A DNA stretch of 64,000 nucleotides from Chersky-299 sp963749535 (GTDB taxonomy: Bacteria; Actinomycetota; Thermoleophilia; RBG-16-64-13), in NCBI GenBank assembly GCA_963749535.1, contig CAVVNF010000019.1, forward strand, positions 1 to 64,000. Direction: 5' to 3'. The position numbers were made by a program, and so were the translations under genes. This document shows, in pieces, positions 30,604 through 40,099 of the stretch. Each line of letters opens with the position of its first letter. The first letter of the stretch is position 1. The notes beneath the pieces were generated by a model. It ran no database searches, was not told the DNA's origin, and worked only from the letters and a program-made list of their open reading frames with translations.

Positions 30604-31714
30604 ATGCCGTTGGGGGTTTTCCAGTCTGGCGTTTTCGCACTCGACGTTGGTGGTTCGAGCGTCGTGGCGCTTCACGTTACCGGTGGTGCGGGGTCTCTCA
30701 AACTACGGGCTTGCTACGAGTGGCCCCTGCCGGAGGGGCTAGTCGTCGATGGCGAGATCGTCGATGGCGACCTGTTCGCTCGGGAACTACGCGCGTTTGT
30801 CAGGGAGCATAAGCTGCGTGGCCGCGCGGTGCATCTTGCCGTCAGCAACCAAAAGGTCATCGTGCGTAACATCGACATGCCCGAGATGACAGAAGAGGAG
30901 CTGCGCGGCGCGATTGAGTTTCAGGCCCAAGACTACATCCCGATTCCCGTAGATGAGGTCGTGCTCGATTTCCAGGTTATCTCGAAACATGTCGCTGCCG
31001 ACGGCGGGGCTCGGCAGGAAGTCCTTCTCGTCGCGGCGCAGCGCACGATGATCAATACCTTCATCCACAGCGTGAGGCAGGCCGGCTTGAAAGTGGCCGG
31101 TATCGACGTTGCCAGTCTCGCCCTGGTACGCGCGTTGACTGCGCCCACACCCTTCCTTCCGGAAGACGAGCAAGCCGTCCATTGCCGCGGCATCGTGGAT
31201 GTAGCCTCTTCCGTCACCACACTCGTGGTCGCAGTCGACAGGATCCCTAAGTTCACACGCATCATCAATTTCTCGAGCGATCGGTTCCCGCGGGCGTCTG
31301 GCCGAGCTTCGCCACATTCCCTTCGACGATGCGCTGACGATGGTGCAGAGAGTGGGGCTCCCGGGGCCACTGCCGGCTGACGAGGAACTGTACTCGGATG
31401 AGGTGCTTCAGGAGACGAGGACCCAACTTGCACAGGTCGCCGCCGAACTCACCGACGAGATAAGACGGTCATTCGACTACTATCACAGCCAGGAGAACGC
31501 GCTTCCGGTACAAGAGCTGATCCTTAGCGGACGCGGGGCGCTGCTGCGCAACTTGGACGCGCAACTGTCGGATGCTTTGGCGATCCCGGTAAGGATCGGG
31601 AATCCGCTTATCCGCATCTCACAGAATCTTAGTGGCGTTGCAGACGAGAGCTTGGCTTTCTTGGCTCCATATCTTGCCGTAGCCGTCGGCCTGGCCGTAC
31701 CTGAGGACGACTAA
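30604..31714 (+). CDS. pilM: Type IV pilus assembly ATPase-like protein PilM, one frameshift
   Basis: An actin-fold cytoplasmic protein that links the pilus inner-membrane subcomplex (PilN-PilO) to the motor. The N-terminus has VFALDVGGSSVVALHV (phosphate-1 motif), then VSNQKVIVRNIDMPEM and a second half containing LILSGRGALLRNLD. The frame is lost near 31297 (GCGTCTG); skipping one base yields RALAELRHIPFDDALTMVQ and connects both halves, giving about 370 residues, the family size. ATG at 30604 after GAGGTGA. Confidence 0.9.
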
Positions 31715-31715
31715 C

Positions 31716-32366
31716 GTGGTAAAACGGATCAACCTAGTGCCTCCCAGTGAGAGGCCGCGTACCACTACTGACTTCGGTGTGCTGTTGTTGATCGTGGCTG
31801 TTGTGATCGTGATCGCGGCGCTGGCTTTTGGCTACTACAGCTTCAAGAGTTCACTGTCGAACAAGCAGGATGAGCTGACGGCGGTACAACAACAGAACGC
31901 TCAGCTTCAAGGCCAACTGGAGACGCTTCAGGAGTACGAGGCGTTGCAAGGCAAGCGGGTGCAATCAGAAAAGGTGGTCCAGGGTATCTACGCTGGACGG
32001 ACCATAGTGTCCGATATCCTTGACGAGCTAAGCCTCGTAGTCCCGGACACGGCGTGGTTCCTGGACCTCACGCTTAGCACATCCGATCCGGTGCCGCCAG
32101 GGACCGCCGCCACGCAGACTGTGGCAGACAATGTGTTCAGCATCGATGGAGATACGTATGGCTTCGACGACGTGGCTCAGATACTGGTGCGCCTTCAGTT
32201 GGTACCGGCGCTAACTGACTTACGCCTCACCTCGGCGGGGCCGCCAGGGGGCAACGTCGATCCCACGAAACACGTGGTCGGGTTCAGTGTAGCCGGGACT
32301 GTCACCAACACTCAGCCCACCGATACGCCCCTCCCGTTAAGCCAGGTCGAGGTGCCGTCGCCGTGA
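31716..32366 (+). CDS. pilN: Type IV pilus inner-membrane protein PilN
   Basis: A bitopic protein whose short cytoplasmic N-terminus (MVKRINLVPPSERPR) is the PilM-binding motif. A single membrane helix (LLLIVAVVIVIAALAFGYY) is followed by a coiled-coil (KQDELTAVQQQNAQLQGQLE) and a ferredoxin-like periplasmic/extracytoplasmic domain. 216 residues. It starts one base after pilM and its end overlaps pilO by 4 bases (GTGA), so the three are coupled. Confidence 0.92.
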   Translation: MVKRINLVPPSERPRTTTDFGVLLLIVAVVIVIAALAFGYYSFKSSLSNKQDELTAVQQQNAQLQGQLETLQEYEALQGKRVQSEKVVQGIYAGRTIVSDILDELSLVVPDTAWFLDLTLSTSDPVPPGTAATQTVADNVFSIDGDTYGFDDVAQILVRLQLVPALTDLRLTSAGPPGGNVDPTKHVVGFSVAGTVTNTQPTDTPLPLSQVEVPSP

Positions 32367-33037
32367 GCCGCCGGATCATGTACATCCTGGGTGCGGTCGC
32401 CCTCGTCGTCATTATCGCGCTGGGTTGGTTCTTTGCAATAAGTCCCACCCGCAACAACATCGCGACGATCAACGACCAGATCGCGACCGAACAGGCCAAG
32501 TTGGCGACCGCCCAAGACCAAGTGGCCCAGGCTCAAGAGACCAGCAAGCAGGGCAAGGAGAACCAGGCACGCCTGCTCGAGTTGGCGAAAATGGTCCCGA
32601 ACGCCGAGGAAATCCCCAGCTTGATTCTGCAGATACAAGATCTCGCGAACGAGTCTGGGATCAGTTTCACAACCATCACACCTGGCACCCTGATCCAACT
32701 GAACCAGTACCAGATCCTCCCATTGCAGGTGGGATTCGAAGGACGCTTCTTTGACGTGAGCGATTTTGTGTACCGGGCCGAGCAAATGGTCGCAGGGCCG
32801 GGTAGGCTTCTCGCCATCAAGAGCCTGGGTTTGGCTCCCACGGGGACCACCGCAACTTCCGCCAGCAGCCTTGGTACTAGTCCGACTCTGAAGGTCACGA
32901 TGACCATCTACGCCTTCGAGATCAACCCGGACGTCGCGAAGACGGGGGCCGCGGCCACAACGCCTACCACTCAGCCCACTACTGCGACGACCGCCGCCGG
33001 CTCAACGGCCACGACGGTTGCTCCGACGAGCCAATAG
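32363..33037 (+). CDS. pilO: Type IV pilus inner-membrane protein PilO
   Basis: The partner of PilN. A membrane helix near the N-terminus (MYILGAVALVVIIALGWFF), a coiled-coil stretch (IATEQAKLATAQDQVAQAQE) and the PilO-type domain (MVPNAEEIPSLILQIQDLANE) are visible. The C-terminal 35 residues are Thr/Ala-rich (TTPTTQPTTATTAAGSTATT), a low-complexity tail not usual for PilO. 224 residues. Confidence 0.9.
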   Translation: MSRRIMYILGAVALVVIIALGWFFAISPTRNNIATINDQIATEQAKLATAQDQVAQAQETSKQGKENQARLLELAKMVPNAEEIPSLILQIQDLANESGISFTTITPGTLIQLNQYQILPLQVGFEGRFFDVSDFVYRAEQMVAGPGRLLAIKSLGLAPTGTTATSASSLGTSPTLKVTMTIYAFEINPDVAKTGAAATTPTTQPTTATTAAGSTATTVAPTSQ

Positions 33038-33046
33038 GAGGATGAC

Positions 33047-33688
33047 TTGAGACACCGAGTCGTCACCTCCGTCGTCGTGGCTATCATCCTGGCTTTGGCC
33101 GTGGGCTGCGGATTGGCCGGCTGTATGGGGGGAGGCTCCGCAACCACGAATATCTCCCTGATAACGCTCCCGGCAACGACACCTACATCGGGGGCGTCAA
33201 GCCTCACGGACACGACATCTGTGGAAGCCGCATTTTCGACTTTCAAGAGCAAGGATCCGTTCATTCCACAGGCGATCCCCCCAACGACCTCGACCACGAC
33301 GGTGACCACCACCTCGACCACCACTACGACTACCTCCACCAGCAGCAGCACGAGCACCACGACGTCCTCGGGGTCCACCACAACGACCACGGTTTACGTG
33401 AGCACAACGACCACGACTCAGGCGACCACCACCACTACCGCGCCGCATGGCACAAACAATGAGCTTCACAGCCTGAAGATCCTGTCGATAAGCACGATCA
33501 ATGGTTCTCCGGTCGTTACCTTCCAGGTAGACAGCACCGTTTATAGTGATGTGCAGAAAGGAGATACGGTCTCCACAAGCTTCGGGCAGATCAAGGTCCT
33601 CGATATCAATACCTCCAGTCAGACGGTGACCTTGCTTCACGGCAGCGAGACCGAGCTTCTGAGCGTGGGCCAGACTATACTTAAGTAG
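33047..33688 (+). CDS. Thr-rich pilus-associated lipoprotein, PilP-like
   Basis: A 213-residue exported protein with a signal peptide and possible lipobox (ALAVGCGLAGC). A KDPF motif (FKSKDPFIPQA), typical of PilP, is followed by about 50 residues almost entirely Thr/Ser, then a folded C-terminal domain (LKILSISTINGSPVVTFQVD to LSVGQTILK). Position directly after pilO is where pilP normally lies. The Thr/Ser tract is probably an extended, possibly glycosylated linker. The assignment to PilP rests on position and the KDPF motif, not on a full domain match. Confidence 0.7.
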   Translation: MRHRVVTSVVVAIILALAVGCGLAGCMGGGSATTNISLITLPATTPTSGASSLTDTTSVEAAFSTFKSKDPFIPQAIPPTTSTTTVTTTSTTTTTTSTSSSTSTTTSSGSTTTTTVYVSTTTTTQATTTTTAPHGTNNELHSLKILSISTINGSPVVTFQVDSTVYSDVQKGDTVSTSFGQIKVLDINTSSQTVTLLHGSETELLSVGQTILK

Positions 33689-33764
33689 CCGTGCTGGAGA
33701 AGATGATGGACTCGTATCGCGACTCACCGGCGCCGAAAGGCGCCTTGTTCATAAAGGGGATGGA

Positions 33765-34971
33765 ATGGGCTACCTACGGCTCACCACAGCTGGCGAATCG
33801 CACGGACCCGGCGAGATCTGCATCCTGGAGGGGGTGCCCGCGGGCCTGTGCCTCTCCCGCGCGCACGTAGATGTCGATCTCGCCCGTCGCCAGAAGGGGT
33901 ACGGCCGCGGGGGCCGCATGCTCATCGAGACCGACCGGTGTACCTTTCTTGCCGGCGTGCGACACTCGAGGACGCTCGGCAGCCCCATCTGCATCCTGGT
34001 AGAGAACAAAGACCACGCCAACTGGCTCGAGATCATGGGGCCGGACCAGCCCGTGTCGGGGCGATCGCCGGTGCCGTTGACAATACCTCGCCCGGGCCAT
34101 GCGGATCTGGCGGGCGCCGCCAAATATGACCATGAGGACCTGCGCAACGTGCTCGAACGAGCCAGTGCGCGGCAGACCGCGGCCTCTGTCGCCGGAGGCG
34201 CCGTCGCAAAACGTTTGCTCGCCGAGGTCGGAGTCTGCGTTCGTGCCCGAGTGGTGGGCGTGGGCTCGGTGGCCTCTAGTTCCCGGCCCGATTATGCGGA
34301 CCCCGCTAGTGTGGACTGGGACACGGTCGAAAGATCGTCCTTGGGTTGCGATGACGAAGTGGCGGATGCTTTGATGCGCGCCGAGGTCGATTCCGCGCGC
34401 GAAGGCGGGAGAGTCTCTGGGTGGCGTGTTCGAAATCTGGTGCTGGGGGGTCTGTCCCGGTCTTGGGGGCTACGCGGAACCCGCGGATCGCCTGGACGGA
34501 CGACTGCTCGGAGCAGTCGGTAGCATCCCGGCCGTTAAAGGGGTCCAGATGGGCGATGCCTTCGCAAATGCCCTTCTTCCCGGATCGAGTGTGCACGACC
34601 CGATCGTCTTAAGCGAAAGTGGCGAGAGGGCGTCAATCACACGGCCGAGCAACCATGCTGCTGGGACGGAGGGTGGCGTCTCAAACGGCATGCCTTTGGT
34701 GGTTCAGGCGGCTATGAAGCCGATCCCGACCCTCACCAAACCCCTTCCCTCCGTTGATCTCGCTGTCTTGATTCCTACCGCGGCTCACGTGGAACGGAGC
34801 GACATCGTCGCGGTCACCGCGGCAAGCGTAGTAGGAGAGGCCATGGTAGCCATCGTCGTCGCGGACGCTTACCTCGCTAAGTTCGGTGGCGACAGTTTGG
34901 AGGACTTCAAGCAAGCGGTCTCGGCATACGAAGGCCGTCTTGAGGAGAAGGGGATTTGGCGCCGGTCGTAG
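33765..34971 (+). CDS. aroC: Chorismate synthase, one frameshift
   Basis: Last step of the common shikimate pathway: FMN-dependent conversion of EPSP to chorismate. The signatures TAGESHGPG, GRGGRMLIETD, RPGHADLAGAAKYDHEDLRN (20 residues) and GGVSNGMPLVV are present. The frame is lost near 34407-34410 (GGGA); skipping one base joins AREGG to ESLGGVFEIW and the rest to 34971. About 401 residues, the family length. Overlaps aroK by 16 bases. Confidence 0.94.
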
Positions 34972-35483
34972 CCCTGACGGGGTTCATGGGTAGCGGGAAG
35001 ACCAGCGTGGGAGCGGCCGCCGCCGCACTACTCGATTGGTCGTTCATCGACTTGGACTCGGAGGTAGAACGGGCTCTGGGGGTCAGCATCCCCGAGATAT
35101 TCTTACAGAAAGGCGAAGAAGCCTTCAGGCGGGCGGAGTTGGAGACCTTGCGATCGGTCCTCCTCGAGGGGCGATCTTCCGGAGGGGTGCTTCTCGCTCT
35201 CGGCGGGGGCACTCTCACCGACCCGGAGGCGGCCCGTCTCGTCAAGGATGCCGGCGTTGTGATCTACCTGTGTGTAGACCCGGCCGCGGCATGGCAGCGC
35301 GTTGCAGAGAGCGACCGGCCACTCGCCACCGACAGGATCTCGTTCGAAGCGCTGTTCGGCCGAAGGGCCGGCGTTTACGAGGACGTAGCAGACGCCGTCG
35401 TGACCGTGGATCAAAAGAGCGTCGGGGAGTTGGCGGCGGAGATCGCCGTCCTGTCCCAAGGCCTGACAAAGAAGAACCCATGA
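34956..35483 (+). CDS. aroK: Shikimate kinase
   Basis: Phosphorylates shikimate at C3. P-loop TGFMGSGKTSVG, the substrate aspartate in DLDSEVER, LGGGTLTDPEAARL and the lid region RPLATD are recognisable. TTG start, 175 residues; the start lies inside the aroC end and its stop overlaps the aroB ATG (ATGA). Tight coupling of aroC-K-B-Q suggests one transcript. Confidence 0.94.
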   Translation: MAPVVALTGFMGSGKTSVGAAAAALLDWSFIDLDSEVERALGVSIPEIFLQKGEEAFRRAELETLRSVLLEGRSSGGVLLALGGGTLTDPEAARLVKDAGVVIYLCVDPAAAWQRVAESDRPLATDRISFEALFGRRAGVYEDVADAVVTVDQKSVGELAAEIAVLSQGLTKKNP

Positions 35484-36571
35484 GCTGGCGCATAGACATG
35501 AATTCAACCATCCGACCGTCCACGATCATCGGCGGAGCCACCAGCGTGCGGGTCCTTCCGCAAAAAGCCGCGACGGCGTGCGCAGAGGGCACCCGCTTCT
35601 TCATCATCACGGACGCGAATGTGCAGAGGGCTTGGGGTAGCGAGATCGTCCGCATTTTCAATGGGGCTATCGCCAGCGACGATGTGCTTGTCATGCCTGC
35701 CGGTGAGACCACCAAGAGTGTCGCTTCGGCAGAGGCGTGTTGGGGATGGCTTGCCTCCAAAGGGGCGCGGCGCCAAGACACGGTCGTGGCTCTCGGAGGT
35801 GGCGTTGTCGGAGATCTAGCCGGATTCGTGGCCTCTACTCACGTCCGTGGGATGAAACTCTGGCAGCTTCCCACATCACTTCTCGCGCAAGTGGATTCGA
35901 GCGTCGGCGGCAAGACCGGAGTCAACCTGGGGGCGGGGAAGAATCTGGTGGGCAGCTTCTATCAGCCCGATCTCGCCGTTCTCGATACTGAGTTTCTGCG
36001 AACACTTCCCGACCTTGAGTTCGTCAATGGGCTCGGTGAGGTCGTAAAGTACGCTCTTCTCGATACCCAGGGCATGCTGGAGTTTCTGGAGTCGGAATCG
36101 GGTAAGGTCCGCTCTGGCGATCGCAGTGTGATGGAGCGGCTGATCGAACGGTGTGTGATGTACAAGGCCATGGTCGTGCAAGAGGACGAGCGAGATAGGG
36201 GGCGGAGGGCCGTTCTCAATCTAGGTCATACCACAGCGCACGCGCTCGAGGTGACCGAGGGCTACGGCGAGCTCAGCCACGGAAGGGCGGTGGCCATGGG
36301 GCTGTTGGTGGCTCTGGCAGTGAGCGAGACTATGTTTGCTCTGCCGGCGACGGTTAGGGAGCGCACGATGGGACTGCTCGCGGCTCTTGATCTGCCCACG
36401 CGGATGCATCTGGCGCCCGTCGACATCCTGATGGCCGCCGCCGCGCGGGACAAGAAGGTCGCCGCCGGCACCACCGGTTTCGTCTGCCTGCGTGCTGTGG
36501 GCCAACCAGTGTGGAGCGTCGATGTGCCCCCCGAGGTATTGAGAGCTTCGCTGGAGGTCATCCGCTCGTGA
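35480..36571 (+). CDS. aroB: 3-Dehydroquinate synthase
   Basis: The second step, NAD-dependent cyclisation of DAHP. The conserved ALGGGVVGDLAGFVAS, PTSLLAQVDSSVGGKTGVN and zinc ligands in LNLGHTTAHALE are visible. I use the ATG at 35480 (363 residues), which overlaps the aroK stop; the frame upstream is just read-through of aroK's shadow. It ends in a GTGA overlap with aroQ. Confidence 0.95.
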   Translation: MSWRIDMNSTIRPSTIIGGATSVRVLPQKAATACAEGTRFFIITDANVQRAWGSEIVRIFNGAIASDDVLVMPAGETTKSVASAEACWGWLASKGARRQDTVVALGGGVVGDLAGFVASTHVRGMKLWQLPTSLLAQVDSSVGGKTGVNLGAGKNLVGSFYQPDLAVLDTEFLRTLPDLEFVNGLGEVVKYALLDTQGMLEFLESESGKVRSGDRSVMERLIERCVMYKAMVVQEDERDRGRRAVLNLGHTTAHALEVTEGYGELSHGRAVAMGLLVALAVSETMFALPATVRERTMGLLAALDLPTRMHLAPVDILMAAAARDKKVAAGTTGFVCLRAVGQPVWSVDVPPEVLRASLEVIRS

Positions 36572-37065
36572 GTAAGACAGACCATGACTCGATCGACACT
36601 GTCGACCGGTCCCCACTCCTGGTGATGCTACATGGGGCCAATCTGGACCTCTTAGGAGAGAGGCCTGTTGAACACTACGGGACCATCACCCTCGCCGACT
36701 TGGAGCAAGCGGTGCAGACTGAAGCCGAGAAGGCCGGCTGGCGTTGCGAGTGTCACCAGACAAATCACGAGGGCGATTTTATCGAGCTCGTCCATCGTTT
36801 TCGTCATGCACAAGCGCTTCTGGTCAACCCGGGAGCTTGGACCCACTATAGCTACGCGATCCGGGATGCGCTGGAGTTGGCTACCGCCCCAGTGGCGGAG
36901 GTGCACCTATCCGACGTTTCCCACAGGGAAGAGTGGCGCAGGCATTCGGTGATATCCGATGTGGTGGCCCTTACGGTGTCCGGCCGCGGCCTCGACGGCT
37001 ACCTGGATGCCGTCCGGAGGTTGATCGGCATGTACGCGGACGAAACCGACAGGTGGGAGGCGTGA
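36568..37065 (+). CDS. aroQ: 3-Dehydroquinate dehydratase, type II
   Basis: A small dodecameric dehydratase. Motifs: HGANLDLLGERPVEHYG (active-site Tyr), QTNHEGDFIE, LVNPGAWTHYSYAIRDAL and the His in VHLSDVSHRE. GTG at 36568 gives 165 residues with a ~20-residue N-terminal extension before the conserved core. In the classical family motif the His of HxSN is HQSNHEG; here HQTNHEG. Confidence 0.93.
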   Translation: MSKTDHDSIDTVDRSPLLVMLHGANLDLLGERPVEHYGTITLADLEQAVQTEAEKAGWRCECHQTNHEGDFIELVHRFRHAQALLVNPGAWTHYSYAIRDALELATAPVAEVHLSDVSHREEWRRHSVISDVVALTVSGRGLDGYLDAVRRLIGMYADETDRWEA

Positions 37066-38180
37066 GTATCATCCTGCCCCCGATCGCCTCGTCGTTACCG
37101 GAAAGGTTGGCACGCGTGCGGAAGTCGATGCAGGCGGAGGACGTAGCCGCGCTTGTCTCCTTCGGGCAGGCCGACTGCCGCTATCTAACGGGCTTCACCG
37201 GAGAGGCGGCCAGCGTCGTGGTCACCATGGACGACCTGATACTGGTCACCGACTCGCGCTTCACCGTACAGGCAGCAGACGAAGCGCCTGCGGTGAGGTT
37301 GGCTCTGGCGGTAGAACACCAGGACGATCAATTGCCTGGCTTGCTGCGCGAAGCAGTGGGTGGGGTCGAGCGTGTGGGCATCGACGGCGATCACCTCACG
37401 CTCAAACGCTGGGAAAGGCTATGTCAGTCGCTCTCCGAGGATCCTGAGGTCGCCTTTACCGTGACGAGTGAGTTGGTCTCGCGGTGTCGCATGGTGAAGT
37501 TCCCCGACGAGCTCGCGGCATTGCGCGCAGCGGGAACCCTTGTTACGGAGGCGTTCGCCTATCTGGAGAATACCGCCGTTGTCGGACGGAGCGAACTGGG
37601 CGTCGCACTGGATCTGGAGTTCTATCTGCGGGAACGCGGCTCGGAGGGCGTCCCCTTCCCATTCATTGTCGCGGCCGGAGCCCGCGCTGCCATGCCTCAT
37701 GGAGAAGCCTCGGGCGCATTGATCGAACGTGACCAACTCATCGTTGTCGATATCGGCGCGACTGTGGCCGGCTACGCAAGCGATATGACCCGCACCTATG
37801 CCACCGGAGTTCTACCCGGGGAGCTTGCCGAGGTCTACAGCGTCGTCCAGGCTGCTCAGACTCGGGCCAGGGGCGGGGTTCGAGCCGGGATCTCGGGCCG
37901 CGATCTTGACGGCATTGCCCGCGGTGTTATGGAGGAGGCTGGCAAGGTAGACCTTTTCCTGCATAGCCTCGGCCACGGTGTGGGGCTCGAGGTGCACGAA
38001 GGCCCCCGGCTGAGCACGCGTTCCGAAGACGTTCTCAGCGAGGCGATGGTCGTGACCATAGAGCCGGGCGCTTACCTCACGGGCCTGGGCGGCATCCGTA
38101 TCGAGGACACGGTGCTCGTCACGGCGGAGGGTGCGGAAGTCCTCACCGAATGGCCGCGGGACTTAAAGCTGCTCGGTTAG
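37062..38180 (+). CDS. pepP: Xaa-Pro aminopeptidase (M24 family)
   Basis: A metalloaminopeptidase removing N-terminal residues before proline. The creatinase-like N-domain is followed by a pita-bread catalytic domain. Metal ligands: VDIGATVAGYASDMTRTY (two Asp), HSLGHGVGLEVHE (His), VTIEPGAY (Glu) and IRIEDTV (Glu). GTG at 37062 overlaps the aroQ stop, 372 residues. Its place before efp is common in Gram-positive bacteria, where EF-P and PepP both deal with proline-rich sequences. Confidence 0.93.
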   Translation: MSIILPPIASSLPERLARVRKSMQAEDVAALVSFGQADCRYLTGFTGEAASVVVTMDDLILVTDSRFTVQAADEAPAVRLALAVEHQDDQLPGLLREAVGGVERVGIDGDHLTLKRWERLCQSLSEDPEVAFTVTSELVSRCRMVKFPDELAALRAAGTLVTEAFAYLENTAVVGRSELGVALDLEFYLRERGSEGVPFPFIVAAGARAAMPHGEASGALIERDQLIVVDIGATVAGYASDMTRTYATGVLPGELAEVYSVVQAAQTRARGGVRAGISGRDLDGIARGVMEEAGKVDLFLHSLGHGVGLEVHEGPRLSTRSEDVLSEAMVVTIEPGAYLTGLGGIRIEDTVLVTAEGAEVLTEWPRDLKLLG

Positions 38181-38338
38181 GGACTTCGCGAGCTTACGGG
38201 CCGTCGGTGCGGTTGCAGCCTACTCTTCGCTCTGGCGCGTAACGTGGTGTAGAATCCACGGCCGCGGATATAACAGACGGCGCGCGCAAATGAGACTGCG
38301 CAGGGTCGTCTAAGCAGTCGTCGACGGAGGCCGGTCGC

Positions 38339-38896
38339 GTGATATCAACGAATCAGTTCAAAGTTGGCATGACCATCAGGTTCGAGAACGATATCTACCG
38401 TATCGTCGAGTATCAGCACGTCAAGCCCGGTAAAGGCGGGGCTTTCGTCCGCACGAAGCTGAAGAACGCCAAAACCGGCCTCCAGATGGAGCGGACCTTC
38501 CGGCCGGAGCAGAAGTTCGAACAGTTGCGCACCGAGAACCGCGTAATGACCTATCTCTACGACGAGCCGGACCAAGTCGTGTTCATGGATGCGGAATCCT
38601 ACGAGCAGCTGAGCCTGCCCAAGAGCGCCCTCGGCGATCGTTTCGATCTCATGACCTCGAACATGCAGGTGGAGGTCGTTTACATCGACGACGAGCCTTT
38701 CGATGTCGAGCTTCCTACGTTCGTCGACCTTCGGGTGGTGGAAACAGCCGCGGGTGTGCGTGGCGATACGGTGTCGGGCGGGAGCAAGGAGGCTGTCCTC
38801 GAGACCGGCGCTACCCTACAGGTGCCGCTGTTCATCGAGCCGAACGACGTGATCCGGGTGGACACGCGCACCCGCGAGTACGCCACTCGCGCCTAA
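38339..38896 (+). CDS. efp: Elongation factor P
   Basis: Rescues ribosomes stalled at polyproline. 185 residues with the KOW-like N-domain and loop HVKPGKGGAFVRTKLKN containing the functional Lys, followed by two OB domains and the C-terminal RVDTRTREYATRA. GTG at 38339 with a GGAGG in GACGGAGGCC upstream. A TAGAAT hexamer at 38250-38255 may be its -10 box. Downstream would normally come accB and accC, but only a relic follows. Confidence 0.95.
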   Translation: MISTNQFKVGMTIRFENDIYRIVEYQHVKPGKGGAFVRTKLKNAKTGLQMERTFRPEQKFEQLRTENRVMTYLYDEPDQVVFMDAESYEQLSLPKSALGDRFDLMTSNMQVEVVYIDDEPFDVELPTFVDLRVVETAAGVRGDTVSGGSKEAVLETGATLQVPLFIEPNDVIRVDTRTREYATRA

Positions 38897-39014
38897 TCCG
38901 CTCTCTCGCCGACGACCCCGGGCCGGAAGGACAACCGCATGTCAGCGCGTCGCATCGGCGTCGTCGACCCCACCTTCAGATCGTTGATGCATCTTCAGCC
39001 GGCGGGGTTGGCGC

Positions 39015-39361
39015 CGCAACAACTTCGTGCCGCGTGCCGGGACAGTGTCGCAACCTTCCTTTCCGGGAGGGCCGGCCGTGCGCGTGGATACCCACCTAGT
39101 ATGAAGGCCATGCGGTCCCACCATTCTATGACTCCCTGCTTGCCAAGATCATCGTCTGGGATAGCGACCGTCGATCCTGTATCGCGCGAAGCATCCGCAG
39201 TCTCGAGGAGTTCACGTTGGAAGGGGCTGCCGACGACCCGTGACCTACACCTTGATATACTTCGGTATCCGAGTTTCGTGGAAGGACGCTATTCGACGGG
39301 TTTTCTCGACAAGTCGATGAACGACCTTCCGGCTCTTGTCCAGCAGGTATCGCGAGGATAG
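39015..39361 (+). pseudogene. accC: 3' relic of biotin carboxylase (accC), N-terminus missing
   Basis: Reading through two frame changes (near 39099 and 39223-39226) gives FVPRAGTVSQPSFPGGPAV, RVDTHL, YEGHAVPPFYDSLLAKIIVW, then TLEGLPTTRDLHLDILRYPS and VEGRYSTGFLDK, which is the C-terminal ~115 residues of biotin carboxylase. The ATP-grasp domain and the first ~330 residues are absent, and nothing resembling accB is found between efp and 39015. In Bacillus-type order efp is followed by accB-accC-asp23-nusB, so this is the remnant expected at this position. The frame changes could be sequencing indels; the truncation cannot. Confidence 0.75.
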
Positions 39362-39363
39362 CT

Positions 39364-39672
39364 ATGACCGAGTACTGCATCGCCACAAACGTGCTGGAGG
39401 CCATCGTGCGCGGTTCCCTGGAGGGAGATGAGCGCCTGCGTTTCCATGCGCCCCTGCCTCTTATGCGCTCTCACCCCATCGAGATCGCAGTCGAGGGGGA
39501 CAGCTGCCGGGCCACCCTCCATGTGGACGCGCGTTTCGGCGAGTATCTGCCCGCTCTGGCGACCGTGGCCAGAGAGAAAGCCGCGGACGCACTCAATGGC
39601 ATGACAGGCCTCACCGTCAACGCGGTCGACGTCATCTTTGCGGGTGTGTTTCCGGTCAAAGCAAGACCGTGA
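39364..39672 (+). CDS. Asp23/Gls24 family protein
   Basis: A 102-residue protein with the Asp23-type fold (RSHPIEIAVEGDSCRATLHVD, then TVAREKAADALNGMTGLTVNAVDVIF). Family members are small envelope-stress or acetyl-CoA-carboxylase-linked proteins whose role is unsettled. ATG 3 bases after the relic's stop; nusB follows by 4 bases. Its neighbours match the conserved accC-asp23-nusB order despite the loss of accC. Confidence 0.8.
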   Translation: MTEYCIATNVLEAIVRGSLEGDERLRFHAPLPLMRSHPIEIAVEGDSCRATLHVDARFGEYLPALATVAREKAADALNGMTGLTVNAVDVIFAGVFPVKARP

Positions 39673-39675
39673 ACC

Positions 39676-40095
39676 GTGACCATAGGTCGTAGAAGCGCGA
39701 GGCGCCACGCCGTCTTCGTCCTTTACCAGCAGGATCTGCTCGGCCTCACTCCCGAGGCGGCCTTGGCGCGGGTCTCAGATGCCGGGGCACTTGACCCGTA
39801 CACGCAAAGTCTTGTTTCCGGGGTCGCACATCATGTCTCCGATATCGACAGACTCTTGGCGGACAACCTTTCCGGCTGGACACTCGAGCGACTGGGTATC
39901 TTGGAGCGAAGTATCCTTCGATTGGCGGTGTTCGAGATGCTCTGGGAAGTCGAATTGCCTCGCGCGGTAGCCATCGACGAGGCTGTCGAGTTGGCGAAGC
40001 GCTTTTGCTCCGATGAGGCCGGCGCCCTCGTGAACGGCGTTCTGGGTTCGCTGTCCGAGGGTCACCAAGCTGTCGACACGGGCGCGGAGCGCTGA
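39676..40095 (+). CDS. nusB: Transcription antitermination protein NusB
   Basis: An all-helical protein that binds boxA RNA with NusE in rRNA antitermination. 139 residues; GRRSARRHAVFVLYQQDLLG and RLAVFEMLWEVELPRAVAIDEAVELAKRF are conserved parts. GTG start. It may act on the boxA-like sequence near 23066. Confidence 0.93.
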   Translation: MTIGRRSARRHAVFVLYQQDLLGLTPEAALARVSDAGALDPYTQSLVSGVAHHVSDIDRLLADNLSGWTLERLGILERSILRLAVFEMLWEVELPRAVAIDEAVELAKRFCSDEAGALVNGVLGSLSEGHQAVDTGAER

Positions 40096-40099
40096 CCAC

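Noticed and set aside
33047..33450. Tandem DNA repeat array in the Thr-rich region (33270-33440)
   Set aside because: The ACC/ACG/ACT triplets vary in third position and lack a fixed unit; it is amino-acid low complexity rather than a DNA repeat array.
38939..39361. 140-residue intact gene in a single frame between efp and asp23
   Set aside because: Only the last ~45 residues resemble a protein family (biotin carboxylase C-terminus); earlier parts of the match lie in other frames, so it is read as a relic.
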